Shown: positions 8,978 through 22,840, counted from the first letter of the stretch. The stretch: DNA of 64,000 bases from Rhododendron vialii (GCF_030253575.1 NC_080560.1:32601501-32665500), one strand, 5' to 3'. Notes: a model not told the origin generated them from the sequence alone. Made by a program: numbers and translations.

Positions 8978-11900
8978 GAATACAAGAGATTTGTCTCGAG
9001 AACAAACAATCAGAAGCTACACCAAGCTCTTCTGTTTCTGAAGGCAGTGGCAGTCCTATACTCAAGTCACCAGGGATATCCAGCCCCACCACTAGCTCGA
9101 CAGCTCATCGGTAATGTGATATACTCAAATAGCTCCTTTGCCTCTGCATTTTGAACTGTAGCTGCCTTTGGTATTGACTTTTAAGAATTGCATCTGAAAA
9201 AATTGCGGATACTGAATTGGATAGTTTGTACTGAATTCTTTTTCTTTTAGACTTATTGGTACACAAACATATAGAAATCTTTCTATCTCATTCAATGATG
9301 ATAGTGGCTACACATAATTTGCATGTGGTATGATTCATAGTCATCAAAAGTAAGGTTGGGAGTTGGAACTTGTTTCATTGTTACTGAGCTTGAAAGTTTT
9401 ATTAAACCTAATAATCTCTTAGGCTAAACATATGGTTGTTACGAGTTGTTCGCTAACCAAACCAAGCATTAAGTTCCAATCAATTGGGATCGGCAACATG
9501 AATTTGTTTTATCCATTGAACTTTCTTGAGAGCATTGTGTTCCGTGATATCTGAGAAACCTAGGTCTTTTTGACTACCCCTTAGTTAGGGCTGCAAACGA
9601 GCCAAGCCGCTCGCGAGTGGCTCATGGCTCGATTCGGTAAGAGCTCATTCAAGCTCGGTTCAGTACACTAACGAACAAGCTCAAGCCATAATATTTGGCT
9701 TGTTTTGTTAATGAGGTGAGCTCGAGCTGTAGAATGCTTGGGTCGAGCCGGCTCGTAAGCCTATATTTTATATATATATATATATAGGTTTATAAATATA
9801 TTATATGTTTATATTCATATAGCATTTAATATAAACTTGTTCCACGTGTCAACCATCGGCTGGGGCAGCACACATCGAAGGGATGTTGTGTCCATAGCTT
9901 AGCTTTATACAAAGGAATGCGTGGTTTGCTTCCCTTTAGTCCCTCATCGGGGATTCACCAAATTTAATAGTCATGGATGCTCTATGAAAAAGAACCCAGG
10001 CTCCCTCCTTTCAAAGTTCAAAGCTGAGGGTTCTTAGCCCATTGGATTGCCGAGCTTCACGAGCCGAGCTCAAGCTTGCACATTACTAAGTGAGCCGAGC
10101 TCGAGCCAAAAAATTCCAGCTCTAATCGAGCTCAAGCCCTTTAAAAATAGGGTGAGCCGAGCTCAAGCAATGTGAAGCTCGGCTCAACTCAGCTCGTTTG
10201 TAGCCCTACCCTTAGTGTTACCATCTACTGTAGCCATATCAGTCCTCCTAGCTACTACATTGACCGATCTACGGTAGACATGTCCAAATCACTTTAATCC
10301 ATTCTCTTTCATCTTAGCTTCCATAAGTACTACCCCTACCACCCCACGAAGGTTTTTGTTTCTAATTCCATCTCACAAAATCTTACCATATATCGTTCTT
10401 AATATTCTCTTTTCAGCTACACTCATTGTACTCGCATGCTGTTTCTTAGTAGCCCAACACTCCGTACTATATAACATGGCAAGTCTTAAAGCAGTCCTAG
10501 AATTTCCCCTTCAACTTTGTAAGTATCCTGTGGTCATGACACTCCCGAAGCAATCTTCCTCTTGACCCATCCACTTGTACTATATGCGTGACATCCTTTG
10601 TAATCTGTCCATCCGTACTAACTACTAACAGTTGAGCCAAGATACTTCAAAAGCTCTGTTCTTGGTAACTCTTGATATTAGAGGGTCACTCTGTCAACAC
10701 TCATACTTTTACTACCACTAAAATTGCATTCCACGTAGTCTGGTTTATTCATACTAATCCAAAATCCTTTTCATGGCAATGCTTCTCTCCAAGCTTCTAA
10801 TTTAGCATTAATTTCACTTGTAGTTTCATCTGCTAAGACAATATCATCCGCAAACAACATACACCATGGGTAGCATCTCGAATATGTCTAGTTAATTCAT
10901 AAATTACGAAGGCAAAGAGGTAAGGACACAAAGTGGACCCTTTGTGTAGTCCTACTGTGATTGGAATTCGCTTGTTTCTTCCATGTACTTAACCACATCA
11001 ATATACTCTATTGTCAAACCATTTGTTTTCAAGAACCACCTTAGAAATAACGTGCTAATTGGTATAGACACTGGTAACATAATTTATAAAAGATGGTACC
11101 TAGTGCAAAAGGCTCTTGGTTACAACAAGGCTACTGATTTGAAATCTGAAGATAAGTTAAGCCAAACCCTTGTGGGATACTCCCTCCATCCAATAGTCAT
11201 GTTCCTTTTCAGGAATTCCTTTCTAAAGGAGACATGTAGTTATTTTTGCTGTCCCAATTTATCCCCAGTTTTATAGCTTTCGAATGCATTTATAGCTAGT
11301 TTCAAAAAAGGATGCTTATAGCTATTCATCTTTAGTTCATCCAGCATTATGTCTTGATTCCCCTAGAGAAAAGCACAACAAGAATGAATTCTTGATGTTT
11401 CTTTCCCGTTTTGTATAAATAGTTAGATACTTGGATGACACCATTATTCAGTCTTAAGAAAATGGAAAAATTATTGGGAGTCCTTGTAGGGTAAATAATC
11501 GCCTTATTGTTTAAGACTTATGCAGATTACCTCCCTAACGTTTCAACGTGACCACCTAACCCCATGTAGTTTCTAGACTAAAATGCACTGTCACAATTTT
11601 TGGTCTAATTAACCGAATGTGCAGTGCACACAATTTTGTTTAGAATGGGCTTTGAGACTAAAACACCCTTGCTAATTCTTCAAAAGTACAAAAGTGATAT
11701 TTTCTCTTATTCTCTCTCTAGCATTCTCTTCACTTCTTCCCCTTCCCCCTTCCCCGCGCAGCATATGCATGAGCAGATGAGTAGTATCTAATTTCCTCCA
11801 ATTTTCTAGTTGTTTAGTATCATATAATATTTACTAAATTTGTAATCACGCATTCCACGCCATGCCTAGAAACCAAAAAAGTAAGAGGCTATTATCCTCC

Positions 11901-14900
11901 ATATTTATCAAATCTGTTCCTGACCATTAGGGAGTTGAAAACTAAATGGGGTCCATAAGGCAGTTGTGCCCACTTATGTCATATGGGGAGTGTAAGGTGT
12001 GAAATCTGATAAAGGATATCAACTCCATCTTGACGATCAAGCTAAGCTTCTGCCCATACTCTACATACTCATGGGTCACGGCATCCTCATCAAGCTTGTT
12101 GATTATAGCCACAGGACGACGATGGTTGCTTATTGGGTCCCAGTGAGGAAGTTCCAGTAGCCGAAAACTTTAACTAGTGGGGCCTAGACTCGGCCTCTAT
12201 ATATGTAGTATATGTCTACTTTGCATACTCGTCTAACAAGATGAAAGGGAAATCCTTCATACATAGTTCTATTGTTTTTCTGTTATTCTGGTGGTGGAGA
12301 GTGGTGGAGTAGGGAGTTGTAGGAAATGGGGCTGGACTCACCGGAGGCCATTACAGTGGCAAAGAAGAATTGAAGGTCATTTTCTTTAATCTGTCAACAA
12401 CGTGCTTTCTACATAAACTACATGGGGTTATGTGGTCATTGTCAGGGAGGTGATTCGCACAAGCCTCAAACCACATGTGGTAAAATGGACTTCACCCTCT
12501 TTAATTTAATACACAGAACATTTAGGGTGTGTTTGGACGGAATTATTCAGGATTATTGTCCCTTTCTTTTCGGTCATTCTTTTTTTTTCCCCCTAGATTC
12601 ACATCAATTTGTTTGAATCAATCATTTGTCTTAACGAACAAAATTTATAAAGTAAAAAATTATGACTAAAAGCCCCAAAAGTACACTAGTGAAGCGAACA
12701 AATAAAAAATTAATGACCGTTTTTCACTGTCTTAGGGTTGTATTATTTGGTCTTTTTCCAATTTTGGTCCATAATTTATGCTTTTCAGATTCCTCACGTC
12801 GAGACAAATGGTTTATCCCAAAGATTAAGACGAAAAGCTAAATAAAAAATATTAAACATTAATAATTTCCACTGATTTTAGAAAAATATAATTTGCCCAA
12901 TCAAATGTACATAAGCATGCACAATTGATCACAGGCAAGCCAATTAAGAAAAATAGTGAAGAGGGCCTCTTTTGGTTTATTGTCTAATTAGAAACATAAA
13001 GAGGATGAGTATGTTTTGAACAAGGGATATTAGGGATTTGATCTAGGAATGATGCGTAGCCAGGTAGGGACCTTGGGGCTGCATTCTTTAAGAACAGAAA
13101 TGTCCCTCACCATCAAGACAGTGAAAAACTTTGAAGAATTCTTCAGCGGGTCAAAATTGGAAAGTTATGGATTAGGAATAGTTATGCAACAAAATTTCAG
13201 CTCCCTTCCTGTTTTGGGAATCTTGTGGCATTTTTGTTTTCTTTTCACTTATCCATAAAGCCTTGTACTTCATTTTGCATGGTATAGATTCCTCTTGGGT
13301 TGGAAAATAATATAGAATGGTAAGTAGGTCATATGATCGTATTTAAGTTTTTTTTGCATATTCTTGTGATCAGTGTTCTAGCTATTAGCTTTAATAAAAT
13401 GAATCTACTTTGTAGGAGGAAAGGAGGACCTATTAGGCGGGCAAAGGGGGGTTGGACTCCAGAGGAGGTAAGCAGTTTATTTTAAGAATTTAGTTGCATT
13501 ACAAGCTGGAAGCCTATGGGTATTTGGATTCATTGTGTAGATTCTCACAAGCTCAGTAGGTCCAGATTAGATGTTTTGTCAGAAAACTGGAAAGTTATGC
13601 AACGATGTTGGTTTATGGAACATCTGGTTTTACCTTTGATGCATCATGCATCAAACTAAGTTTAGAGATACCACTCATTTTTTTAGGTTTCACTCACATT
13701 GGTGCTTTCTTTATCATTTCGTCTCTACAGTAGATGGTAATCGTGCTCTGTTTTTATCATTTCGTCTCCCTTGATATACTCATAAGCCGTTTAATTTCCA
13801 TAGGATGATACATTGAAAAGAGCTGTTGCAGTTTTCAAGGGGAGATCTTGGAAGAAAATAGGTTCCTCTCTTCTCTGTAGTTCCTCAAGTATCTGTTTAC
13901 TAATTTTCTAAATGTAATCCAGTGGCTAGCGTCGCATCACTCACCTCTACTGGATGGCCTGCTGTTGTGATTTTTAACACTCCTCTTTATGGACCTTTCG
14001 GTTAAAATTCCAAATTTTGCCGATAAAAATAGTTAGCAAGAATATGAATTTATGTTAAACAAATTCCATGTATTTTATTTTATTCGTGCAATAGGAAAAG
14101 AAGAGGTTTCGGAAATGTCATAAAAGGTTTGGATTCAATCCATGTTTAGCTGGTAAGTGGTAACAAATCCAAATTCCGGGATGGTCAAAACTTGCTTCAT
14201 GTTCCAGAATATATGTAAATAGAGGATACTAGTTTTAATAATCAATTCTGCTTTTACCGGTTTGTCTCTTACATCGTATCTTCCAACATTCAACTTCCTT
14301 GGGGGAGAGACAGTATCGGTTGGATGACATGTGGAGAACCTTTGGAATGCAAGGAATCTAAGCTTTGGTCTATTTTGTAAAATTCTATTACAAAGAACAC
14401 TTATATGTTAATGTTTTGGTGATGGGGCTATGATCCCTGTAACCTGTATGAACTATGAAGGATCCTTTTGGGTCACTGAAAATCTAGGGTATTGGGGCCA
14501 GTACATGTTGGGAAATTGGCCAAATCACAACACACACGTCATGTGAAGATCAGTCAAGTAAAGAATGTAAACATGAAAGACAGATTTTTACGTGGTTCCT
14601 CAATTGTGTAGTTGAATACTGGTTCACACGAGTTTTCACTATGCATTGAATGAAGAGAACACAAGAGTCACATTGGTTGCGACGTATAGAAAGTATTTAT
14701 GACCTAATGGCTAACAGTACAATGTTACCTAAGCGCAAACCAAACCAATCAGGCTTCACAAACCCAATAGTTCAATATTGAGATGTCAGGTTCTTAAGTT
14801 GAGAATGATGGTTGTGACTAGGCAACCACTTCGTGGAAGAAAATCTGAAGTTTATGCTGCTGTCCTGTGCGCAGCATTGGCAACAGCCACAACATATAAT

Positions 14901-17900
14901 GATCTAATAAGGGGGTTTTCAATATTTTTTATGTTGTCCAACCATTTCTTGATTACTAGTTCGAATGCTTCTTATTTTGTCTCGCCTTTGCGAATGTCAT
15001 ATCTCTGCCCACTTGGTCAGTATTCAATTTTGTCCTCTGGTTAGCTTATACACATCTAAAGTGCACTGCACAGGAACAAAGCTATATTAACCAGGTTTGG
15101 ATGCTCTTGTAATTGATATAGGTATCTACCCATCTCTCACCTTCTCATAAGTGGACATGGCTGCTACACTGGTACTCCTTAAGGACAGCAAAGCGTCCTC
15201 ATTCCAATACAACTCCTCATATCCTGATAGCTGTTGCATAGTATTGTCCCCTTTATGCCCTTAGGGTTCGTCCTATGGCGAGCCCATGCACCAAAATCAT
15301 GCTACATAGAAAGAGGGGGCAGATTTATATTAGCCAAAGTTCATGTATTTTCCTCACTATGTGCGACTCTATCCATCCCTCAGCTGCCCGTAAATAGACA
15401 CTACAGTAGCCTCTATCCTCTTTGAGTGCTGAGAATAAGCAGCAAAATAAGTAATAACCACAGGTCTCACCAAAAAGAGCTAGCCAAGGAGATGACAGTT
15501 GTTTGCAAAAGGGAAGAGGAAAAGAGAAAAAGATAAATTGAGTAATTGTACTCGGCTAATGCTAATTCCACCAAGGAGTTAGATGCTTAATTGATTTAGT
15601 TCAGTAATTGCAATAAAACCGTACGAAAGCTAGATATTTTCCTCTCTGGCATCCTATCAAATGAAACTGCATTGCATAGGCTCCGGCTTTTAAAATGCTT
15701 GGATGAAATTTTTTTCCATTCTTCTTCGCATTCTGAGGAAGCACCGTTTAGTGACTGTGAAACTTCCTGTATCACGAAAATAGCCCGTCCAAAAAAATTC
15801 AGATATTTTAAGTTTTAAGCTACATTAGGGTAAGTATTGGCTCAGCATTGCCAACAGCTTAAAAGAAGATATATAGAGCTTTAGGAATTACAAGAACTTT
15901 GCTTAGTTTACATGACGAGAAGGTTGATGCTATTAGATACAGTTTCAAGTTCCTAATATTTTATTTCCTTTAAACTTCAGCAAGTTACTTCCCTCATGAG
16001 CACCTATTCTCCTAGAACAATTGAATCATATTTTACTAATCTAGGGAGTTCCCTTGTGCACATGATCCTGGTAATTCATCACCCATCAATGTGCTGAGCA
16101 TTAGATCATTGTTTGCATAGTTTAAGATAATTCACGTTCTATCCTTGTAGAACTTAAACCTTACCATCCAGTACACCGTTTGCTGTCATAGAACCTTTGG
16201 CCACATCATTTTATCGTCCAAAAAATTTGAGGCTAATACGAAGAAACATGAATACACATTATTCTGTCGCATTTTACTTAATTACTTCATGATTGAACTG
16301 GAAGGTGGGCTAATTTCAGAAATTGATCTCTATACAGCTGAGTTCTTTCCTGATAGATCAGACGTGCAATGTCTCCATCGATGGCAGAAGGTTCTCCATC
16401 CTGAACTTGTCAAGGGGCCTTGGACACAGGAGGTTGGCAACCGGCTTCTTCCTCTCTTTACTAGTTTTGCATTTGTGAGTTAGAAACATTTTTTGTTGCG
16501 AGAATTGTAACGTGAAATTTGTTCTTACTGCTCCTTCTGGTCATAGGAGGATGATAAAATCATTGAACTGGTATCCGAGTTTGGACCTGCAAAATGGTCT
16601 CTCATAGCACAGTCTTTGCCAGGTCGTATAGGGAAACAATGCCGTGAGAGGTGATATTCTGGAACATTTATCAATTTTCTTTTGGTTTTGCACCGAACAG
16701 CCAATCATTGCACTTAATTGTAGCTTGATTATGGTGGCAGAACTCTTCTACATGTCTTTCCTGAATTATTTTAATGAGAAATTTGTACTATGTGTTTATA
16801 TAGTTTCTTTCTCAGTTTTCTGGTCCATTCAGACATCGACGGTTAGAATTGCTTTGATTTATTTATTGACCTTGGATGTTATCTTGAATATTTTTAGGTG
16901 GCACAATCATCTTAATCCAGATATAAAAAAAGATGCCTGGACCACGGAGGAGGAACTTGCTCTCATGAATGCCCAACGTGTGCATGGGAACAAATGGGCT
17001 GAAATAGCTAAGGATCTACCTGGAAGGTATTATTCATGTAAATATAGGCCTTGTTCGTTTTGGGGTCTTAAAACCCCTGGACACAGTCTCCAATAAATTT
17101 TCTCTATCTCTCTCTCTCTCCACTCATTACTCTAAAAAATCTCCGTCAAAACCCAAACCCAACAGGGCCATAATGTTTCTGGAAGGAAATGAAGGTTCTA
17201 ATTTAAGTAGACCAATATCGAATTCACCATCCGGAGACCTTGTAGAGAGATGTTTTGTTCTCGGTTTGGTAGCTTGCATCTTCTAGAGGATCTCTTGAAA
17301 ATGGGAAAAATGGGGCAAGGCATGTTAATGCGATTGAGATATAAAGACCTTCCTTGTCATGTCTACATATGCTTTATCACTACAGCCCTAACGTTATAGG
17401 GTGGTATTCAACCCTTCTTTGCATATAACAAATGAGGCTTGTTTCTAGCCATATAATGATAGTAGCCCTGCTAGAAATCTATGATATTTTGGTTTGTAAA
17501 GCCTTGAAAAGTGGTATGATAGACCTAGTATTATGTAATAATACTTGCTCATTTAAGTTTCATTTATGCAGGACTGATAATGCAATCAAGAATCATTGGT
17601 ATAGTTCCTTAAGGAAGAAGTTAGATTTCTACTTGGCTACTGGGGACCTTCCACCAGTTGCAAAAGATGGCATTCAAAATGGCATAAAAGACACGAACAG
17701 AACTGCTTCAACTAGCAAACTGTTTGAGCTTTCAAATAAGACATCGGCTTTAACTGCCAAAACTTCATCGGTAAATACAGATATATGTAGAATAGAAGAT
17801 GATAGGAAAAATTTAGAGTCTTCAACACCATTCCAACATGTTGGTCCTTCCTCAAGTTTTCCAGCAAATGAGTCTGTTGATTCTGTAGTTGTAAACTCCG

Positions 17901-18676
17901 ATCTGCAGTCATCTGATCGAAATCTTCAAAGTAGTTGTTCAAATATAGAGCTTGAGGTCTGTAGAACATATTGTGATTTTAGCCAAGAAAAAGTGATTGG
18001 AGTATTATCACAATTTGATATTCCAGTGTATGGTTCAGTGTACAGTGGGCCACCACAACTGAAGAGGTGTGTACCGTCAGATTCGGATCTTTTAGATATG
18101 TCATGGATGCAGAAAGAGTTCGACCCTAGTCCAAACACTTCACCTATGAACTTCTACACTCCACCTTGTGTCAAGGACTACGGCTTCTTTCGGCAAAGCC
18201 CAGAAGCAATATTAAAAACTGCTGCCAAGAGTTTTCCCAATACACCTTCCATATTAAGGAAGAGAAAAAAAGAATTTGCAGCACCTCTGCAGTCGAATAA
18301 GCTTGGGAAGGCCAATGGGGAAGCGGTCGAAAGCAGATTAAATACTTCTGATGAACAAGATAAGGCAACAGGTAATTCTGGGTTGAAAGATGGAAGTTTG
18401 TGTGGAACTACTTGTCTGGGTAATGGCAACATTGAGATATCGGATGGAAAGACTTTCGATTCATCTCCTTATCATTTGAGATCCAATAGAACAATTGTGT
18501 TCACTTATCAGAGAAGAAAAGGAACTGCTGTGGTCAAGTCTGTGGAAAAGCGACTGAACTTCAGTTTTGACAAAGAACCTCAAGCTGACGACTACAGAAA
18601 TGTAGCTTCCATCGTGAAAGTAAATCCTCCGATGACTGATGATTGTTCCAGTACATCAAAGATGTGCGTCACCTAG
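8965..18676 (+). CDS. MYB3R: Three-repeat MYB transcription factor (MYB3R-3/5-like)
   Basis: Seven coding exons: 8965-9110, 13416-13467, 13804-13861, 16338-16432, 16547-16650, 16898-17026, 17572-18676. They sum to 1689 nt, 562 residues, with consistent phases. R1 (about 60-107) has Trp62, 82 and 101; R2 (111-159) begins ELVKGPWTQEEDDK with Trp114, 134 and 153; R3 (163-210) has Trp166, 185 and 204, ending RTDNAIKNHWYSSLRKKL. The lead-in GGPIRRAKGGWTPEE and the trailing FYLATGDLPP match the plant MYB3R-3/5 branch. A conserved C-terminal block, SPEAILKTAAKSFPNTPSIL, is present near residue 410. Family knowledge: MYB3R proteins bind MSA elements and switch G2/M genes on or off in the nucleus; this branch is mostly linked to repression. 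The 4.3 kb intron after exon 1 carries nested transposons; a further intron probably lies in the 3' UTR. Confidence 0.95.
9430..11000 (-). mobile_element. Decayed RTE-like LINE, interrupted, in MYB3R intron
   Basis: Read on the minus strand, 10880-10790 gives WCMLFADDIVLADETT followed by NAKLEAWR, the catalytic region of a LINE reverse transcriptase (FADD box). 10450-10380 gives a degenerate MSVAEKRILRTIYGK block, 10320-10250 a degenerate FGHVYRRS, and 9520-9480 QIHVADPN, in the order seen at the 3' end of plant RTE-type ORFs. Stop codons and frameshifts break every frame, so it is dead. The stretch 9586-10208 is a later hAT-type insertion. Orientation is opposite to MYB3R. Confidence 0.8.
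9586..10208. mobile_element. Non-autonomous hAT-type element inserted in the LINE
   Basis: Terminal inverted repeats TAGGGCTGCAAACGAGC at the left and the complement of TAGGGCTACAAACGAGC at the right. The 8-bp duplication CCCTTAGT is exact (9578-9585 and 10209-10216), the length expected for hAT transposases. Subterminal regions are full of GAGCTC/GCTCG words. No transposase frame. Confidence 0.9.
11001..13415 (+). other. Rest of MYB3R first coding intron
   Basis: AT-rich intron sequence. 12600-12870 has weak similarity to the AT-rich fold-back family and 11490-11960 looks like old repeat debris; no clear termini. No exon evidence. Confidence 0.55.
14507..14775 (+). mobile_element. Probable solo or partial Copia-like LTR in MYB3R intron
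   Basis: Starts TGTTGGGAAATTGG, has TTTTTACGTGGTTCC (the ACGTGGTTC word common in plant Copia LTRs) and CAAACCAATCAGGC near the end. A target duplication and the right end were not resolved, so this is tentative. It lies in the intron between 13861 and 16338, where I see no other recognisable feature. Confidence 0.4.
17047..17169. mobile_element. Tourist-like miniature element in MYB3R intron 6
   Basis: The left end GGCCTTGTTCGTTTTGGGG matches the complement of the right end CCAAACCCAACAGGGCC. Three-base ATA repeats flank it. Same end family as 55705-55896 and 21468-21582. Confidence 0.75.
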
Positions 18677-21050
18677 AATGTAAAACGGTAAGTTCATTAT
18701 AGCCTAATTCTGGTTGGATTGGCTGGTTTTTATGCATTCTTCTGATTTTATTGTTTTTGTTTTGTCTTTTCAACATGGGTTGCATGACTGCATGAGGACT
18801 AAACTAGGTCAAAAATTGTCCTCTTTCTACTACAAAAATTACCAGTTCCATTTGCTGAGCCCGGTTACTTATTTATGATATTTACAATGTTTATTGACGA
18901 GTTAAATAAAGAGTCAGTGTTGTACTAACATTTTGGGCAGAACAAAATGTCTTGATTGACTCGTGTGTGTTTCAGAGGGTAATAAGTATGGACATGGATA
19001 GAAATTCGCTTATAGAAATTCGCTTATATGTGGGCAGAATTTCTTTAAAAGAGCATAGTTAGGTATCGTACTGATAAATAGAACTGCAAGATCACCTTTG
19101 ATGGTGCTGATGGAGACTTACAGATTATTCCCTTCCTTGTAGTTTAGAAAAAAAAAATTCACCATTATTTTTGTTATTGCCTTCTTTCTGGTTTAAGCAA
19201 GAGTAAAAACAAAGTGTCCTATGTAAATTAATCAATCTCACCCTGAGCAGTGGCAGAGGGAGCACCTGGGGGCACATGCCCCCTTTTTTTAATACTTCAA
19301 CTAATTTGCACCTCTAGTTAATTTGTACTTATGTCACTTTTCGAGTCTTAGAAATATTAGCTTTTCTTCTTCGAAGCGTATCAGGTTGGTAATCCAAGAG
19401 AAGCTACAATAATTGAGGGCTTGTGTGCTTATTATTTGTTCTTTGTCAATGTCTCAGATTCATAACTTTTCTCATTCTCTTCATCTCAGAAGTAAAAATA
19501 ATTTTTCTGAGCTAAATACGCAATAGAATCACTTAAGATGAGTTTTTATTCAACGACTAAATAAATTGACAAGAGAACAAAATGGTGATATTTGGTTTGT
19601 TCTTGATTGAGTGTAAATTTCTTTTCTCATCTTATTGTTTTCTATTGTGAATTTTTTAAATATAAGTTGCGTTCAATAATTGCCTCCACTAATGTTGATT
19701 TCTGGCTGCGCAGTTGAACTTGACCCTGAGGTTCAGTTTCACATCTATGCATAATGCATGTTACATATTCCTTTTTTCAGCCTTGACCCATCACTCCTTT
19801 ATGTTACAAGTCTTACGACACTAATAAAATCTTTCATGCATCATTTTTCTCCAAATTAATGTTCTACATTGATCTATCCTAAAATATTACTTAATTCACA
19901 CTTTGAAGGAACCTTTGTATGATACTATGATAATCATTTCTCGTAGCCTAGCAGCTTGGCTTGGTGTCAATGTAGATTTTGCTATGGTTTTGGCTTGACA
20001 TTTTTTGTCACAAATTTGAGGGGCCCTCTGCTGAAATATTTTGTACGAGTCAAATTGAGTCAGCTTGCTATTTCGCCAAGTTGGACGATGCTGTTTTCCT
20101 GAGATTGCATATATTCCAACGAGTTACACAATCTCAGGTGCACGATGGACATGTCTACAACGTGCCCTTCTTAATAGGACTGTCATACATTTAAGACATT
20201 CTCCCTTGCGGTAGAATCAACTACGTAGTAGAGGTACCAACCGATGTATACACAACCGGACTGCTATGGGAATAACCTTGATATTTGTTGCCTCTGCAGT
20301 GAACACCTGGGACGGCTTAGAAAATTTGAACAAAAGAATAGAATAACTTGGTTCAACAAATGCCTGAAAAAGCAATAATCTACTAATCTAGTGAATCCTT
20401 GTAGATTAATAATGGGTCAAAATACGTTGGGGTATTAGAGCTCAGAGGAGTTGGGGCGGATGTATAACTTTCGTATTTTATGGTGTGCATTTTTTAAGTT
20501 TGGCTCTTCGGTAGTAAACTATAGTAACCGCTCCATTTTGTGTACTGCTTTTGGTGTTAGGATTCTTGGAATTTGGATATCACCTTCTTCGTATTTGATG
20601 ACAGGATTGACGGGAACAGATCACGCATTCATTTATTTCCCCCCTGGGGATAGATCATGCTTTCATGTTTCCCATGAATGATTTATACATTTCATGCAAC
20701 CCAAAACATTACTGCAAATGGGAAAATCCATATGCTCTTACATTTTCATGTGTGGCCTACTATTACTATGTTATTGTTTGTTACTGGTATTTTGTCCTTG
20801 CTATCTAGTATTAGGCAAGAGAGATAATTGACTGCTTTTACTGATTAATGTTTCCATATTTATGCTTTGTTATTTTGATGTAGGTTGAGGATGTGGGATA
20901 CTTATACGGTTGGCTGGTTTGAAGCGGATTAATACATAGAGACTGTTCAAAATCCAGTGTGATTGGTGAATCAATTCTCTTGCAGATACGCGGTGAATCA
21001 GTTCATCCGCCAATTGCAATCTGTGCGCGGACTTCTTGACATTTTTACTA
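18677..21050 (+). other. MYB3R 3' UTR with probable intron
   Basis: Just after the stop, AACG|GTAAGTTC (18690) is a good donor, and TTTTGATGTAG|GTTGAGG (20883) a plausible acceptor, suggesting a 2.2 kb intron in the 3' UTR. Within it, 19253-19297 carries GGGGGCACATGCCCCC-type transposon-end sequence. No additional gene is seen. Confidence 0.4.
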
Positions 21051-21467
21051 CATGAAAAATTTCTGCGACGGGAGGTTCCTTTTCATCACTGTGAACAATG
21101 TGAACGATGAGCCCATATTCGGCTTGCGAAACGAAATCCAATCTACATGGGTTTGTTTGTACAAACACCCCGTAAGAGAAGGGGTTGATAGAACATCTCT
21201 GTTCAAAGTGTACTTGTTTTTCCAGTTCATTTCTTTTTTCTGTGTCTTCTAAACCAAGTTCATGATCACAATTTAACTGCTAATTTCAGACAAAGTTACT
21301 CACGAACCAACATACTTAGCATAGGCCCGTTCGATAAGGGTCAAAGCCATGGGATATAGCATAGGCCCAGATATAATTATTGAAAAAGAAATGAGAAACA
21401 TAACCCGTATGGCAATTTGGTCCACCCATAACCGGGGTTTGGTTGCATTCCCACGGCCCAGACATCA

Positions 21468-21582
21468 GGGGCTTGTTCGTTTTTGGCACCTGCATATGGT
21501 CCCCAATAAATTTTTTTCTATCTATTTCTTTTCACTTATTCCTCTTAAAAACATCCCTCAAAATCCAAAACAAACAAGGTCC
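21468..21582. mobile_element. Tourist-like miniature element
   Basis: GGGGCTTGTTCGTTTTTGG at the left pairs with CCAAAACAAACAAGGTCC at the right. The target duplication is not clear. Confidence 0.6.
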
Positions 21583-21740
21583 AGGAGACTTATAAATAGT
21601 CCCCTTTTTTTTATCCGCCTTTTACTTATGAAAATGCCATTATTAATTACGAAAATTCACTATTTTTTTCTTCAAAAATGTCATTATCCATCCATAGCAT
21701 TCTATTCCGAACAAATCTCTATACGGTCCCAATATAATAA

Positions 21741-21826
21741 GGCTCCGTTCCGCTAAGAGAAAATGACTTGTCTCGTAAAACGGAAAATAAGTTTTTTAAA
21801 AATAAGAACCTTAACGGAACGAGGCC
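21741..21826. mobile_element. Small PIF/Harbinger-like miniature element
   Basis: Ends GGCTCCGTTCCGCTAAG and CTTAACGGAACGAGGCC are inverted complements; TAA flanks both sides. Only 86 bp. Confidence 0.65.
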
Positions 21827-22684
21827 TAATTAGGGTGTGCTGCTGGGCGACCTGTGTAGCGTGCTGTTTAGGGTGGCACATGGACCGTCGATCTCGACAA
21901 TCAATGATTGAGATATGTTTTTAAACTTTGATCGGTAATAAATAACTTTGACCGATAATAATTTATTTTTAATCTGGACTGTTGATTGATGAGATTGACG
22001 TTTGGTTGACTCACATTTGATATGGAAGAGAAATGCATTGTCGCTCTTGTAATAAATATGCTTCGTTTGAATGAATACCTATGTCCGATAACCTTATTTT
22101 TATATTAAATATAAAAAACACATTCAAATGTTTAAAATAAACAACTTGGATCGTCAGAGGAAACGGTGATGAATATTGGTTGTACACATGAGATCATGAA
22201 AATGATCTTCCAACTTTCAAGGTGCGTGCTTTTGGTGAGTTATCTCTCATTTTCATTTAATCAAGATTCACTTAATGTCCCTTTTCTTTAAAGAATCAAT
22301 CATTATTTGCAGATAGCCTAAAACCAAGAAGGGTCAAATGTCGGAAAAAGATACTCCTATCAAACCACCACGAGAACAACCACATGGATAAGCCTTTTCT
22401 TTACGTAACATGATTAATTACTAGTATTGAAAGCGACCAAATGATTTTAGGAGTTCTACCACCTCACATCATCCGAATTTTTTTCTTGTTTTTTTAATAA
22501 TCGAATATCCGGGTCAATTTGGGTACACATTGACTAATTTTGGAGGCCAAAAGTTAAAGACCAGGCAAACCCTTCACTAACTCTGAAGTTCTAAATATTT
22601 TATCTCCGTGAAGTTCAAACATACAATAAATTAGCTACATATTCCTTTCTTCATATATTTAGATGAAGAGAGAGTTTGAAATAT

Positions 22685-22840
22685 CAAACATGCTACTCAC
22701 ACAACAATCTAAACACAACAACTTACACAACCTCTCACATATATGTGGGGCCCACACATAGTAATGTGTGTGGAGCCCACATGCATGTGAGAGGTTGTGT
22801 AAGTTGTTGTGTTTGGATTGTTATGTGAGTATCATTTTTG
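22685..22840. mobile_element. Mutator-type hairpin element with exact 9-bp duplication
   Basis: Arms CAAACATGCTACTCACACAA and the complement of its right partner (CAAAAATGATACTCACATAA) extend about 70 bp to a short loop with ATGTGGGGCCCACA. TTGAAATAT is repeated exactly at 22676-22684 and 22841-22849. Confidence 0.88.

Noticed and set aside
18171-18432. Minus-strand frames of 65-84 codons opposite the MYB3R last exon
   Set aside because: Shadows of the real plus-strand coding exon.
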